Of a DNA stretch of 64,000 nucleotides, positions 45,557 to 54,095 are shown in pieces. The stretch's first letter is position 1. Each line of letters begins with the position of its first letter. The stretch is from an uncultured Muribaculaceae bacterium (GTDB lineage: Bacteria; Bacteroidota; Bacteroidia; Bacteroidales; Muribaculaceae). The position numbers and the translations under genes were made by a program. The stretch covers positions 1 to 64,000 of the forward strand of contig CAJTTA010000001.1 in NCBI GenBank assembly GCA_910579305.1, in the 5' to 3' direction. The notes beneath the pieces were generated by a model. It made no database searches, was not told the origin of the DNA, and saw only the letters and a list, made by a program, of their open reading frames with translations.

Positions 45557-45610
45557 TATAAAGGTATATATTTACAATCTGTGTCCTTAAAATTCTATAC
45601 TTGCAAAGTG

Positions 45611-45668
45611 CTTGAAAACATTTCCTGAAACAGGGCGTTTTCGAGTGGATACCGATAGTCTCCTATCG
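45611..45668 (-). promoter_or_regulatory. Structured 5' leader of the NlpC/P60 gene
   Basis: The ~120-nt leader holds two hairpins: CGATAG/CTATCG (45653-45668) just after the expected transcript start, and a longer one in which CTTGAAAAC (45611-45619) faces GTTTTCGAG (45637-45645) around an inner CCTG-AAA-CAGG hairpin (45624-45634). A regulatory RNA element is possible; no known riboswitch class is recognised. Confidence 0.35.
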
Positions 45669-45679
45669 TTTTCCGTGTG

Positions 45680-45711
45680 CAAAGATAGCAAAAAGATATG
45701 AGTCTCCCAAA
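45680..45711 (-). promoter_or_regulatory. Promoter of the NlpC/P60 gene
   Basis: On the minus strand TTTG (45708-45711) and TATCTTTG (45680-45687) are separated by 20 bp, a full match to the Bacteroidetes consensus. Confidence 0.75.
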
Positions 45712-45752
45712 TCGATAAGTGGTCATAATCAATTATTTAACGTGTTTTAAAG

Positions 45753-45873
45753 TTTTGCACTGCTCTTGCAGAAGTGTGCAACCGAGCCTTTTGTTGCACA
45801 TATGGGCGGCATGTGTGCAGTGATTTTTGCACGTTTCTACGATGGTGTGTGCAGAAATGTGCGATTTTTGCGC
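45753..45873. repeat. Cluster of TGTGCA / TGCACA hexamers upstream of the purM-like gene
   Basis: Within 121 bp I count TGCAC, TGTGCA or one-off variants starting near 45757, 45775, 45795, 45814, 45828, 45848, 45858 and 45869, in both orientations and often about 19-20 or 10 bp apart. TTTTTGCAC or TTTTTGCGC extensions occur at 45824 and 45865. This resembles an array of binding sites for one regulator, located between two divergent promoters. Confidence 0.4.
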
Positions 45874-45903
45874 ATTACAGTCTCCGGTGTGAAAAAAATT
45901 GCG

Positions 45904-45911
45904 TACCTTTG
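45904..45911 (+). promoter_or_regulatory. -7 box of the purM-like operon
   Basis: TACCTTTG is an exact TAnnTTTG match 45 nt before the ATG at 45957. A standard -33 element is not obvious; the repeat cluster lies just upstream. Confidence 0.55.
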
Positions 45912-45956
45912 CAGCTATATACAAGTTAAAGATATTTTAACAAAACAGAATTGATT

Positions 45957-47138
45957 ATGGAAGGCAACCGATATGACCTGCGCGGAGTCTCTGCCACCAA
46001 AGAGGACGTGCATGCAGCCATCAAGAATGTCGATAAAGGCATCTTTCCCGGAGCGTTTTGCAAGATAATACCCGATGTGCTCGGCGGTGACCCTGATTAT
46101 TGCAATATAATGCATGCCGACGGCGCCGGCACAAAGTCGAGCCTGGCCTATGCCTACTGGCGCGAGACCGGCGACATGAGCGTATGGAAAGGTGTGGCGC
46201 AGGATGCCCTTATCATGAATATAGATGACTTGCTCTGCGTGGGTGCCACCGATAATATTCTCCTTTCATCCACCATCGGGCGCAATAAGGGCCTGATACC
46301 GGGTGAGGTGATCGCTGCCATCATCAACGGCACTGAGGAGCTGCTGGCCGAATTGCGCTCCCAGGGTGTCAACATAATAAGCACGGGCGGAGAGACAGCC
46401 GACGTGGGAGATCTCGTGCGCACGATCATCGTGGACAGCACGGTCACATGCCGCATGCGTCGCGAAGATGTCATAGACAATGCACGCATAAGCGAAGGAG
46501 ATGTGATAGTGGGGCTGGCTTCATTCGGCCAGGCTTCATATGAGCGTGAATATAACGGCGGAATGGGCAGCAACGGACTGACTTCGGCCCGTCACGATGT
46601 CTTTGCCAAGTATCTGCTTGAGAAATATCCGGAAACGTGTGATCCGGCTGTGCCCGATGACCTTAAATATTCCGGAACGAAGCATCTCACCGATGAAGTG
46701 CCGGGCACGGGGCTCGACGCAGGACGCCTTGTGCTGTCGCCCACACGCACGTATGCTCCGGTGATAAAGAAGTTGCTCGACCGCATGCGCCATGAGATAC
46801 ATGGCATGATTCATTGCTCGGGCGGAGCGCAGACCAAGATTCTCCACTTCCTTGGCGAGGGGCTGCATGTGGTGAAGGACAATCTGTTTCCCGTCCCCCC
46901 TCTCTTCGCCCTCATTCAGGAGCAGAGCGGCACGGAATGGAAAGAGATGTACAAGGTGTTCAATATGGGCCACCGCATGGAAATCTACCTCCCCGCAGAG
47001 CATGCCGAGGCTGTTATGGCTGTGAGTGAGGAATTCGGCATACCGGCCCGAGTGGTGGGACGCGTGGAGCGTGCGGCCTCACCGGGCAAGCATCTCACGA
47101 TACGTTCGGAAAAAGGAGAATTCACTTACCGGGGCTGA
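45957..47138 (+). CDS. purM: AIR synthase (PurM)-like protein
   Basis: The 393-aa protein is of the AIR-synthase-related ATP-grasp-like fold: 'MHADGAGTKSSLAYAYW', 'MNIDDLLCVGATDNILLSS', 'ISTGGETADVGDLVRTI', 'FGQASYEREYNGGMGSNG' and 'FNMGHRMEIYLP' follow the PurM order. PurM makes aminoimidazole ribonucleotide from FGAM with ATP in purine synthesis. It is somewhat longer than E. coli PurM (~345 aa), as in Bacteroidetes. The ATG at 45957 is used; a TTG at 45951 is possible. The stop overlaps the next ATG (TGATG). Confidence 0.78.
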   Translation: MEGNRYDLRGVSATKEDVHAAIKNVDKGIFPGAFCKIIPDVLGGDPDYCNIMHADGAGTKSSLAYAYWRETGDMSVWKGVAQDALIMNIDDLLCVGATDNILLSSTIGRNKGLIPGEVIAAIINGTEELLAELRSQGVNIISTGGETADVGDLVRTIIVDSTVTCRMRREDVIDNARISEGDVIVGLASFGQASYEREYNGGMGSNGLTSARHDVFAKYLLEKYPETCDPAVPDDLKYSGTKHLTDEVPGTGLDAGRLVLSPTRTYAPVIKKLLDRMRHEIHGMIHCSGGAQTKILHFLGEGLHVVKDNLFPVPPLFALIQEQSGTEWKEMYKVFNMGHRMEIYLPAEHAEAVMAVSEEFGIPARVVGRVERAASPGKHLTIRSEKGEFTYRG

Positions 47139-48565
47139 TGAAACCCTGCCGAGGCATAGTCATGACTCTCTGGGGAGCACTGCTCTTCCTGGCTTGGAGC
47201 TGCACAGGCGGCGACGGCCGGAAAGCCCCCTGCCATGACACTGCAGCGGACTCAGGCTCTGTGCGGGCACTCCCCGACACGCTGGTGGTGGGCACTCTCT
47301 ATAGCCCGACGTCATATTTCATCTACCGAGACCAGCCCATGGGATATGAGTACGAGATGATAAGCAGATATGCCGCCGACAGGCATATGCCGGTGCGCGT
47401 GAAACTCGCCGACAATTTCCATGAGCTCATAGGCATGTTAGCGAGCGGCGAGGCGCACATTCTGGCATATGAGATTCCAAAGACGACTGAATACAAGTCG
47501 CAGGTGCTTCATTGCGGGCCTGAGAACGAGACCCATCAGGTGCTTGTGCAGCCGCTTGTGAATGGCCGGCCCGAGATCACCGATGTGACAGAGCTGCCCG
47601 GACGCAAGGTGGTGGTGGAGAAGGACTCGAAGTATTATTACCGCCTTGTCAATCTCAACAGGGAGGTGGGAGGCGGCATAGAGATTCAGCCTGTATCGAA
47701 GGACTCGGTAGTGACCGAGGATATGATCGGGATGGTGGCTGCCGGCGAGATTCCTCTCACAGTGATAGACTCCGACATAGCCCGCATCTCCCGCACATAT
47801 TATGATGATATTGATGTGTCGCTTCCCATAGGCATGGAGCAGCGGGCCTCATGGGCCGTGGCCAGGAATGCCTCGGCCTTGGCCGCCGATGTCGATGAGT
47901 GGACCAAAGGCAATTCGGCAAAGGCTGAGAGCAAGGCTATTTACCGCAGATATTATGAGCTGAGCAAGCAGCTTCCCGAAGCCGAAGGGGTAGTGCAGGG
48001 AGCCCGCAGTGCCATCCTCGGCAACGGCAGGATCTCGCAATATGATGATATATTCCGCCGGTATGCCTCCGATATCGGTTGGGACTGGCGGTTGCTCGCA
48101 GCCCAGGCATATAATGAGTCGCATTTCGATGTGAATGTGGTGTCGTGGGCCGGAGCTCGAGGCCTGATGCAGCTCATGCCGCGCACTGCGGCCGCCATGG
48201 GATTGCCCGCATCGCAGATCACCGATCCGGAGCTGAATGTGAAGGCAGCGGTGAAGGCCATAGCGGCGCTTGAAAAAATGTTTGCCTCCAAAGTGCCCGA
48301 CCGCAACGAGCGCCTGAAATTTGTAGTGGCCGCTTATAACAGCGGGGGCGCCCACATTTTCGATGCCATAGTAATCGCCAGGAAGAGCGGGCGTGATCCG
48401 CAGGTGTGGGACGGAAATGTGGAGCAGGCTCTTCTGCTCAAGAGCAATCCGGAGTATTACCGCGACCCGGAGGTGAAATACGGTTACTTTAAAGGTACCC
48501 AGACGGTGCGTTATGTGAAGCGTGTGATGGATACCTTCAATATGTATAAGACACAAATTCACTAA
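47138..48565 (+). CDS. mltF: MltF-like membrane-bound lytic transglycosylase
   Basis: The 475-aa lipoprotein has a signal peptide with lipobox Cys22 (FLAWSC). Residues ~50-290 form a solute-binding (SBP_bac_3-like) regulatory domain ('VVGTLYSPTSYFIYRDQPMG'), and ~300-430 an SLT catalytic domain with Glu327 in 'AYNESHFDVNVVSWAG' and 'GLMQLMPRTAAAMG'. MltF cleaves the MurNAc-GlcNAc bond to leave a 1,6-anhydro end. It shares one base with the purM-like stop, an unusual operon partner for a cell-wall enzyme. Confidence 0.9.
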   Translation: MKPCRGIVMTLWGALLFLAWSCTGGDGRKAPCHDTAADSGSVRALPDTLVVGTLYSPTSYFIYRDQPMGYEYEMISRYAADRHMPVRVKLADNFHELIGMLASGEAHILAYEIPKTTEYKSQVLHCGPENETHQVLVQPLVNGRPEITDVTELPGRKVVVEKDSKYYYRLVNLNREVGGGIEIQPVSKDSVVTEDMIGMVAAGEIPLTVIDSDIARISRTYYDDIDVSLPIGMEQRASWAVARNASALAADVDEWTKGNSAKAESKAIYRRYYELSKQLPEAEGVVQGARSAILGNGRISQYDDIFRRYASDIGWDWRLLAAQAYNESHFDVNVVSWAGARGLMQLMPRTAAAMGLPASQITDPELNVKAAVKAIAALEKMFASKVPDRNERLKFVVAAYNSGGAHIFDAIVIARKSGRDPQVWDGNVEQALLLKSNPEYYRDPEVKYGYFKGTQTVRYVKRVMDTFNMYKTQIH

Positions 48566-48593
48566 ACTCATTCAACAAGAAAACAATACTGTT

Positions 48594-49142
48594 ATGAAAA
48601 AGAAGATTATTCCTGTGGCCCTGATTCTTACGCTGGCCGGATCAATGATGTTTACCTCCTGCATAGGTAAGTTTGCACTCACCAATAAGGTGCTTTCATG
48701 GAACAAGCAGGTGAGCAATAAATTTGTCAACGAACTGGTGTTCATCGCTTTCTGGATCCTGCCTGTGTATGAGGTGACTTCGCTGGCCGACCTTCTTGTG
48801 ATCAATTCCATAGAATTCTGGAGCGGCAGCAATCCCGTGGCATGCGGCACCAAGAAGATAGATACGGAGCATGGCACGTATCTTGTGAAATGTGACGGCA
48901 AGGGCTATGACATAATAGATGATACCACTGGGCAGACCGTGCGTCTTGACTTCCTTGAGGAGGAGCAGACGTGGGCTGTAAATATAGATGGAGAGGAGCA
49001 TCCGTTCATGACGTTTGTCGATGAGAATCACGTGAAGATGATTACTCCCGAGGGTGATTTCCGTGTAGTGGAACTCAGCTCCGAGGGCGTGATGGCATAT
49101 AATGCCGAGGTGGCCACCTCCATCCATTATGCCATGAAGTAA
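48594..49142 (+). CDS. DUF3332 family lipoprotein
   Basis: The 182-aa protein has a lipobox ending at Cys23 (MMFTSC) followed by 'IGKFALTNKVLSWN', a hydrophobic segment containing 'FIAFWILPVYEVTSLADLL', and a beta-rich C-terminal half. This layout matches DUF3332; the role is unknown, but a small envelope protein is likely. It follows mltF by 28 nt and precedes a strong terminator, so it closes the purM-mltF transcript. Confidence 0.8.
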   Translation: MKKKIIPVALILTLAGSMMFTSCIGKFALTNKVLSWNKQVSNKFVNELVFIAFWILPVYEVTSLADLLVINSIEFWSGSNPVACGTKKIDTEHGTYLVKCDGKGYDIIDDTTGQTVRLDFLEEEQTWAVNIDGEEHPFMTFVDENHVKMITPEGDFRVVELSSEGVMAYNAEVATSIHYAMK

Positions 49143-49148
49143 TGATTG

Positions 49149-49180
49149 CTCCGAGGCCCTTGCCGGCAAGGGCCTCGGAG
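49149..49180 (+). terminator. Palindromic terminator after the DUF3332 gene
   Basis: A perfect 32-nt palindrome (14-bp arms around CCGG) begins 6 nt after the stop codon. The T-tract following it is weak (TTGTTTTC at about 15 nt). Confidence 0.65.
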
Positions 49181-49213
49181 TGTCAACTTGTTTTCTAACA
49201 GCCTCTTATTTTC

Positions 49214-51079
49214 ATGAAGAAGATTCAATATGTCATAGGTGCAGGACTGATGCTTGCGTCAACTGTTTTCTCTTTGCGCGCGCAACAGCAGGATATAGGC
49301 TTGCCTGTTATCAATCATGACGGCAAAGACTGCTATTTCTATACAGTGAAGGGAAATGAGAGCGTCTTCGGCCTCCTTTCCCGTTTCGGATGGGATGAAG
49401 AGACTTTCATGCGCTATAATCCCAAGGCCGCCAATCTCAAGAAAGGCATGGTGCTGTATTATCCTATGATGATAGAGCAGGCGACGCAGCAGGGCGCTGA
49501 AGCGAAGCCTGCCACAAGCATGGTGTCGGAGACTACAGTGCCCTCTCGGCCACAGGAAGACGCCGCCGCCTCGGAAAGCAGCATTCCTCAGGTGGCAGCA
49601 GAGCCGTTTATCTACACGGTGAAGGACGGCGACACGCTTTATGCTCTGGCCCGAACCTATAATACGACTGTGGCGGATATCTTCCGCGCCAATCGCGGAT
49701 TGCGGGAGAGTGATCTTGATGAGGGTACGCGTCTGCGTATTATACCCGGCGCGCCGGGTTCCGATATGCGCCAAGTGCCTGTGGTGGAGAAGAAAATGGT
49801 GGGCAAGCGCACCTATAAGACTCAGGCAGCCGACACCTGGGAGAGTCTTGCGGCCGATGCCGGCATAACGCCTGAAATGCTGCGTGCGGTGAATGATTCT
49901 GATGAGCCTCTCTTCAAGGGAAAGAAAATCATAATACCTCTGGTGGCCGACACCACTGTGATGCAAAGTCAGAGAGTGATCGATCCCCGAGAGAATACGA
50001 CAGAGGGGCGCCTGATGATTTACAAAGAGGTACACCGTCTTGGCGCGCCGCTTGAGGTGACTCTGCTCACCGGCACCACGACCGAAGACAAGAAGCGCGA
50101 TCTTGAGTTCGTGCGCGGTTTCCTGCTTGGCCTTGATACATTCAAGAGCGAAGGAGGCCGTGTAAAGCTGCATGTGCGTCAGGCCGATACCGCCTCTCTA
50201 TCTGCCGAGGCCCTTGCTTCCGACTCTGTGCTCGACGCATCATCGCTCATCATAGCCTTAAATGAGAAAGATTTTCCAGCCTCACTCGCGGCTTATGCCT
50301 CCGAGCATGAGAAGCAAGTGATCAACGTGTTTGATGCCAAGAGCGATCTCTATCTCTCCTCGGCGGGAATGATGCAATTGCTCCCCCCGTCGGCCGATTT
50401 CTATGGCTCATGCGTTGACTTTCTCATGGCCGGCAAGCCCGACAGCAAATATATATTCATAGCCGAGGATGAGCCCGGCGATGAAGCCGTGAGTCTGATT
50501 CTTCTTGAACGGTTGATACGTGAGGGAAGAAGCTATGAGACCCTTCCCTCCTATGAGGCGTTGCGGGAATACGCGTTCTCTCCTTCTGAGACTTATGTAG
50601 TGGTCTCCGACCTCAACAGACGTTCTGACATCTCCCGGCTTGCCACTGATATATCTGCTGCCATGGAGAGCACACCCGGAGTGCAGATCTCACTTGTGGG
50701 GCGTCCCACATGGGTGGTGTTTGCCGATCAGCTTAAGGAAAAATTCCAGAAGGCCGACACCTATGTGCCTTCACGCTTCTTCCAGGATGGTGATGGCCGG
50801 GCAGTGAAAGATTTCGACGCCGCCTACCAGGCTGCCTATGATGCAGCGCCCCTAAAGTCATTTCCTGCCTATGCCGCCATGGGCTATGATGTGGCCCGCT
50901 ATTTCCTGCCTCATCTGCTTAAGACCGGGGGCGACATGAACGGAGCCGAGTCATGCATCGATGCCTTACAGCTTGATTTTCATCCTGAGAGACCGGAGAT
51001 GTGGAGCGGCATGCTTAACGGATGCGTATACCTCATACATTTTACTCCCTATAACACTGTCGATAAAATACGCCTGTGA
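49214..51079 (+). CDS. LysM-domain protein with periplasmic-binding-protein-like C-terminal domain
   Basis: The 621-aa protein has a signal peptide (to about FSLRAQ) and three LysM modules at ~38-90 ('FYTVKGNESVFGLLSRFGW'), ~135-185 ('YTVKDGDTLYALARTYNTT') and ~200-245 ('YKTQAADTWESLAADAGIT'), the last degenerate. Residues ~280-600 resemble the ABC-type branched-chain amino-acid receptor fold ('VTLLTGTTTEDKKRDLEFVRG', 'AAMGYDVARYFLP'). LysM modules bind peptidoglycan; the role of the second domain is not known. Its last bases overlap the start of the next gene (GTGA). Confidence 0.85.
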   Translation: MKKIQYVIGAGLMLASTVFSLRAQQQDIGLPVINHDGKDCYFYTVKGNESVFGLLSRFGWDEETFMRYNPKAANLKKGMVLYYPMMIEQATQQGAEAKPATSMVSETTVPSRPQEDAAASESSIPQVAAEPFIYTVKDGDTLYALARTYNTTVADIFRANRGLRESDLDEGTRLRIIPGAPGSDMRQVPVVEKKMVGKRTYKTQAADTWESLAADAGITPEMLRAVNDSDEPLFKGKKIIIPLVADTTVMQSQRVIDPRENTTEGRLMIYKEVHRLGAPLEVTLLTGTTTEDKKRDLEFVRGFLLGLDTFKSEGGRVKLHVRQADTASLSAEALASDSVLDASSLIIALNEKDFPASLAAYASEHEKQVINVFDAKSDLYLSSAGMMQLLPPSADFYGSCVDFLMAGKPDSKYIFIAEDEPGDEAVSLILLERLIREGRSYETLPSYEALREYAFSPSETYVVVSDLNRRSDISRLATDISAAMESTPGVQISLVGRPTWVVFADQLKEKFQKADTYVPSRFFQDGDGRAVKDFDAAYQAAYDAAPLKSFPAYAAMGYDVARYFLPHLLKTGGDMNGAESCIDALQLDFHPERPEMWSGMLNGCVYLIHFTPYNTVDKIRL

Positions 51080-51765
51080 AATTATCAAGTCTACTGAGCA
51101 TTCTTTTGCTCGCGGCTGCACCTCTCACTCTCCCTGCGCAGACTCATTATGAAGGCAACTTCTTTGTGGGGGCCAAGGGAGGCGTGAGCCTCAGCCGGGT
51201 TCAGTTCAATCCCTCTGTGAAGCAGAAGATGCCTCTCGGAGCTGTGGCCGGTGTGACCTGCCGATATATAGAAGAAAATCATTTCGGCATAATTGCCGAG
51301 CTTAATTTCGATCAGCGGGGATGGGAAGAAGATTTTGAAGACAATACGAGGTATTCTTACAGGCGCACACTCAATTATCTGCAGCTTCCCGTGCTGGCCC
51401 ACATCTATTTCGGCTCTCCGCGCGCGCATTTTTTTATCAATGCTGGCCCGGAGATAGGACTTCTTCTCGGCGAGAGCACATCGGCTAATTTCGATCCGGC
51501 CATGATAGATGAGTTGCCTGATTTTCCATTGAAGAACCGACAGGTGGCGCAGCTCTCGCTTGAAGCCACCGGCACTGTTGATTTCGGAATCTCTGCAGGA
51601 CTCGGCATGGAGTATTTCCTTGATTCCCGTAATAGTCTCAACCTTGAGGCGAGGTTTTATTATGGGTTGGGAAATGTGGTGAAGTGCGGGCGCACCGAGC
51701 CATTCTCCAGCGCCAATTCCATGTCGGTGACGGTCACGCTGGGATATGCCTTTCGCTTGAAGTAA
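51076..51765 (+). CDS. Small outer-membrane beta-barrel protein
   Basis: The 229-aa protein starts at a GTG overlapping the upstream stop, has a signal peptide (to LTLPAQ), and then beta strands with aromatic girdles such as 'FFVGAKGGVSLSRVQF', 'NYLQLPVLAHIYFG' and a C-terminal 'SMSVTVTLGYAFRLK'. It belongs to the outer-membrane barrel 'PorT/OMP_b-brl_2' type. The coupling to the LysM gene suggests a shared envelope function. Confidence 0.85.
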   Translation: MKLSSLLSILLLAAAPLTLPAQTHYEGNFFVGAKGGVSLSRVQFNPSVKQKMPLGAVAGVTCRYIEENHFGIIAELNFDQRGWEEDFEDNTRYSYRRTLNYLQLPVLAHIYFGSPRAHFFINAGPEIGLLLGESTSANFDPAMIDELPDFPLKNRQVAQLSLEATGTVDFGISAGLGMEYFLDSRNSLNLEARFYYGLGNVVKCGRTEPFSSANSMSVTVTLGYAFRLK

Positions 51766-51776
51766 GAGGTTGACTG

Positions 51777-54095
51777 TCAGAAAGGATAGCCTATGGCAAG
51801 ATGAAAAGCAAAGGCATCCTTGAATGCTATGTTGAAGTAGTGGGGAGTGCCTGTGTCATATGGCGTATGCAGGCCGTAGCCGAGATCGCCTCTTATCACA
51901 ATCATTCCGAGGTCTACGCGCAGCCCCACTCCAGTGCCCAAAGCTATGTCGCGCAGGAATGAGGATGCGCGCAGCTGTCCTCCCGGGCGCAGAGGGTCGT
52001 TCTTAAGCAGCCATATGTTGCCGGCATCGAGGAACACCGCACCGTGCAGAATGCCTATGATGGGGAATCGGTATTCGGTGTTCAGCTCAAGCTTGAAAGT
52101 GCCCGTCTGGTCGAAATAGCCGTTGATCTGATTTGCCGGCACACGATAGGAGCCCGGGCCTATCGATCGCACAGAGAAGGCTCGGATGCTGTTGGCTCCA
52201 CCTATGTAGAACTGTTCGGAATATGGCACTTCCGAAGAATTGCCATAGGCATGTGCCGCTCCTATTAGCACACGCGATACAAGCCACTGGTCGCTTCCCT
52301 TGACAAGTCGGCGCGAATACACGAGTTGAGCCTGACCCTTGATGAACTGGGAGAAGGGGGTGCCGAAGAGTTTCTTTTCACCCTTTACGCCACACAGAGC
52401 GTAGATTCCGGAGAATATGTTGCCGGCTTCAGTGATGGTGGCCGAGAAGTTTATGCCGTTCATTCGTGCTCGTTCGAGGAACTTGTCGAGCGTATATGTG
52501 TAAGAGAGCATGGGTATGTACTGTGAGCGGAAGCTCTCGGAGATGGCCGGATTCACGGCCATAATGGAGTCGAATTCCGGAGTCGTGTGCATCAGTTTGG
52601 TGTAAGTGAGCTTAAGAGGCGTGAACTGATGCAGCGTGTTGCGGGTGGCCCGCCATTCATATGATATGTCAGCTCCGAATTGAGCCATTTTGAAATAATG
52701 AGGACGATTGAGGATGGAGGCGTTGAGGGAGATGCGTGTCCAGTTGAGTTCGCGCTGTGTGCGGGGGATGAATTTAGGCGCGAGCAGGCGGGGGAATGCG
52801 AGAGAACCCGAAAGACCGAATTCATAGCTGTTGAATACAGATGAAGAGTTGTGGCCGGTCTGCCATTCATAAGATCCGGAAAGCTGCACTCGCAGTTGCT
52901 CTCCACCTCCGAATATATTGCGGTTTGTGAGGCCGAGGATGAGTCCCGGCCCAAGATAGGAATTGCTCTTGGAAGAGACATTTACCTCGACTGAGGCTTC
53001 GATGGGATTGTCGAATCGGCAGTCAATGACCACGTCAAGCGTGTCGGATGCAGCGAGAGAATCAGCCGGATATACCTGCATGTCGATTGATGAGAATATG
53101 CCCAGACGCGAGAGGCGGGTCTGCGTGCGATCCATATTGCGCACGGAGAATGGGCGCCCCTTACGGAAAGAGATGCATGAGGGCACGAGGCCATCCCGGA
53201 GCCGGGCAGGACGCATCACAATGACCTCGGCACGAGGAGAGTGTATGGTGTCGGGAGTCCCGGGATCAGACTGTGATCTACGCAATACATTGACCGTGAC
53301 ATTGCCCGTATACCATCGGCGCAGGGCTGCCTGCGGTATTCCTTCGGCAAGAGCGAGCTTTAGCGCTATGGCGCCTTTATGGATGGTGCTGTCGGCAAGA
53401 AACTCTATGTATTCAGGCCGGAAATAGTAATAGCCCATGTTTCGGAGCTTATTTACGATGCGGGTGCGCGCCACGGCGAGTGAGTCGGTGGAGAATCGCT
53501 CGCCGGGATGAAGATAAGGGTCGAGCGGCGCCAGAGAGTCTATCACGGCGCTCACTCTGTGGGGCGACTTGCCGAGCAGGATTATGGAATCCAGCATGTA
53601 GGGGGAGCCAGTGTGCACACTGTAGTTTATGCGTGCTTTTTTAGGGTTGCGTTTATCGGGCAGAATCGTGTATGTGGCCGAAGAGTTGAAATAGCCGTTA
53701 TTGTCGAGAATGCTCTTCATCATCTTTGTGCGTGCCTCGGGGCGTACGGATGATATGAGCACCGGCTGACTCACGAGTTTGTCGTAAAGCCACCCTTTGA
53801 GCCCCTTGGCAGAGTCGCTCCAATTATTGTATACCCATAGCCCTATGGGGAATGGAGTGCGCACATAGGGGCTCATAAACGGCATGGGGTTGTTGGGCTT
53901 TACATTGCCGGCGCTCTTTACGTTGCTCACCACATCGCCAGGCACCTTCTCCCCTGCCGGGGGAGTCACCTCAAATTTTTTCAGGCCCGTGTAAAGCACC
54001 TCTCCTTTGGGTATGCGGCGCGTGGTGGAGCATCCTGCCAGCATAAGAGCGAGCAGGAAGCACGTGAATATGGTGGAGATATGACGTGTATTCAT
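51777..54095 (-). CDS. BamA/TamA-like outer-membrane protein (lipoprotein form, TamL-like)
   Basis: The 772-aa protein has a lipobox at Cys22 (LMLAGCSTTRR), POTRA-like domains (~30-400) and a C-terminal Omp85 barrel with 'YIGGANSIRAFSVRSIGPGSY' (the (V/I)RG(F/Y)-type motif region) and final strand 'FAFHLAIGYPF'. Together with TamB it would insert or transport material across the envelope. A lipid-anchored TamA variant called TamL is known in Bacteroidetes. The open frame extends 15 codons further upstream, but ATG 54095 gives the signal peptide and overlaps the tamB stop by 4 nt. Confidence 0.87.
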   Translation of the reverse strand: MNTRHISTIFTCFLLALMLAGCSTTRRIPKGEVLYTGLKKFEVTPPAGEKVPGDVVSNVKSAGNVKPNNPMPFMSPYVRTPFPIGLWVYNNWSDSAKGLKGWLYDKLVSQPVLISSVRPEARTKMMKSILDNNGYFNSSATYTILPDKRNPKKARINYSVHTGSPYMLDSIILLGKSPHRVSAVIDSLAPLDPYLHPGERFSTDSLAVARTRIVNKLRNMGYYYFRPEYIEFLADSTIHKGAIALKLALAEGIPQAALRRWYTGNVTVNVLRRSQSDPGTPDTIHSPRAEVIVMRPARLRDGLVPSCISFRKGRPFSVRNMDRTQTRLSRLGIFSSIDMQVYPADSLAASDTLDVVIDCRFDNPIEASVEVNVSSKSNSYLGPGLILGLTNRNIFGGGEQLRVQLSGSYEWQTGHNSSSVFNSYEFGLSGSLAFPRLLAPKFIPRTQRELNWTRISLNASILNRPHYFKMAQFGADISYEWRATRNTLHQFTPLKLTYTKLMHTTPEFDSIMAVNPAISESFRSQYIPMLSYTYTLDKFLERARMNGINFSATITEAGNIFSGIYALCGVKGEKKLFGTPFSQFIKGQAQLVYSRRLVKGSDQWLVSRVLIGAAHAYGNSSEVPYSEQFYIGGANSIRAFSVRSIGPGSYRVPANQINGYFDQTGTFKLELNTEYRFPIIGILHGAVFLDAGNIWLLKNDPLRPGGQLRASSFLRDIALGTGVGLRVDLGMIVIRGDLGYGLHTPYDTGTPHYFNIAFKDAFAFHLAIGYPF

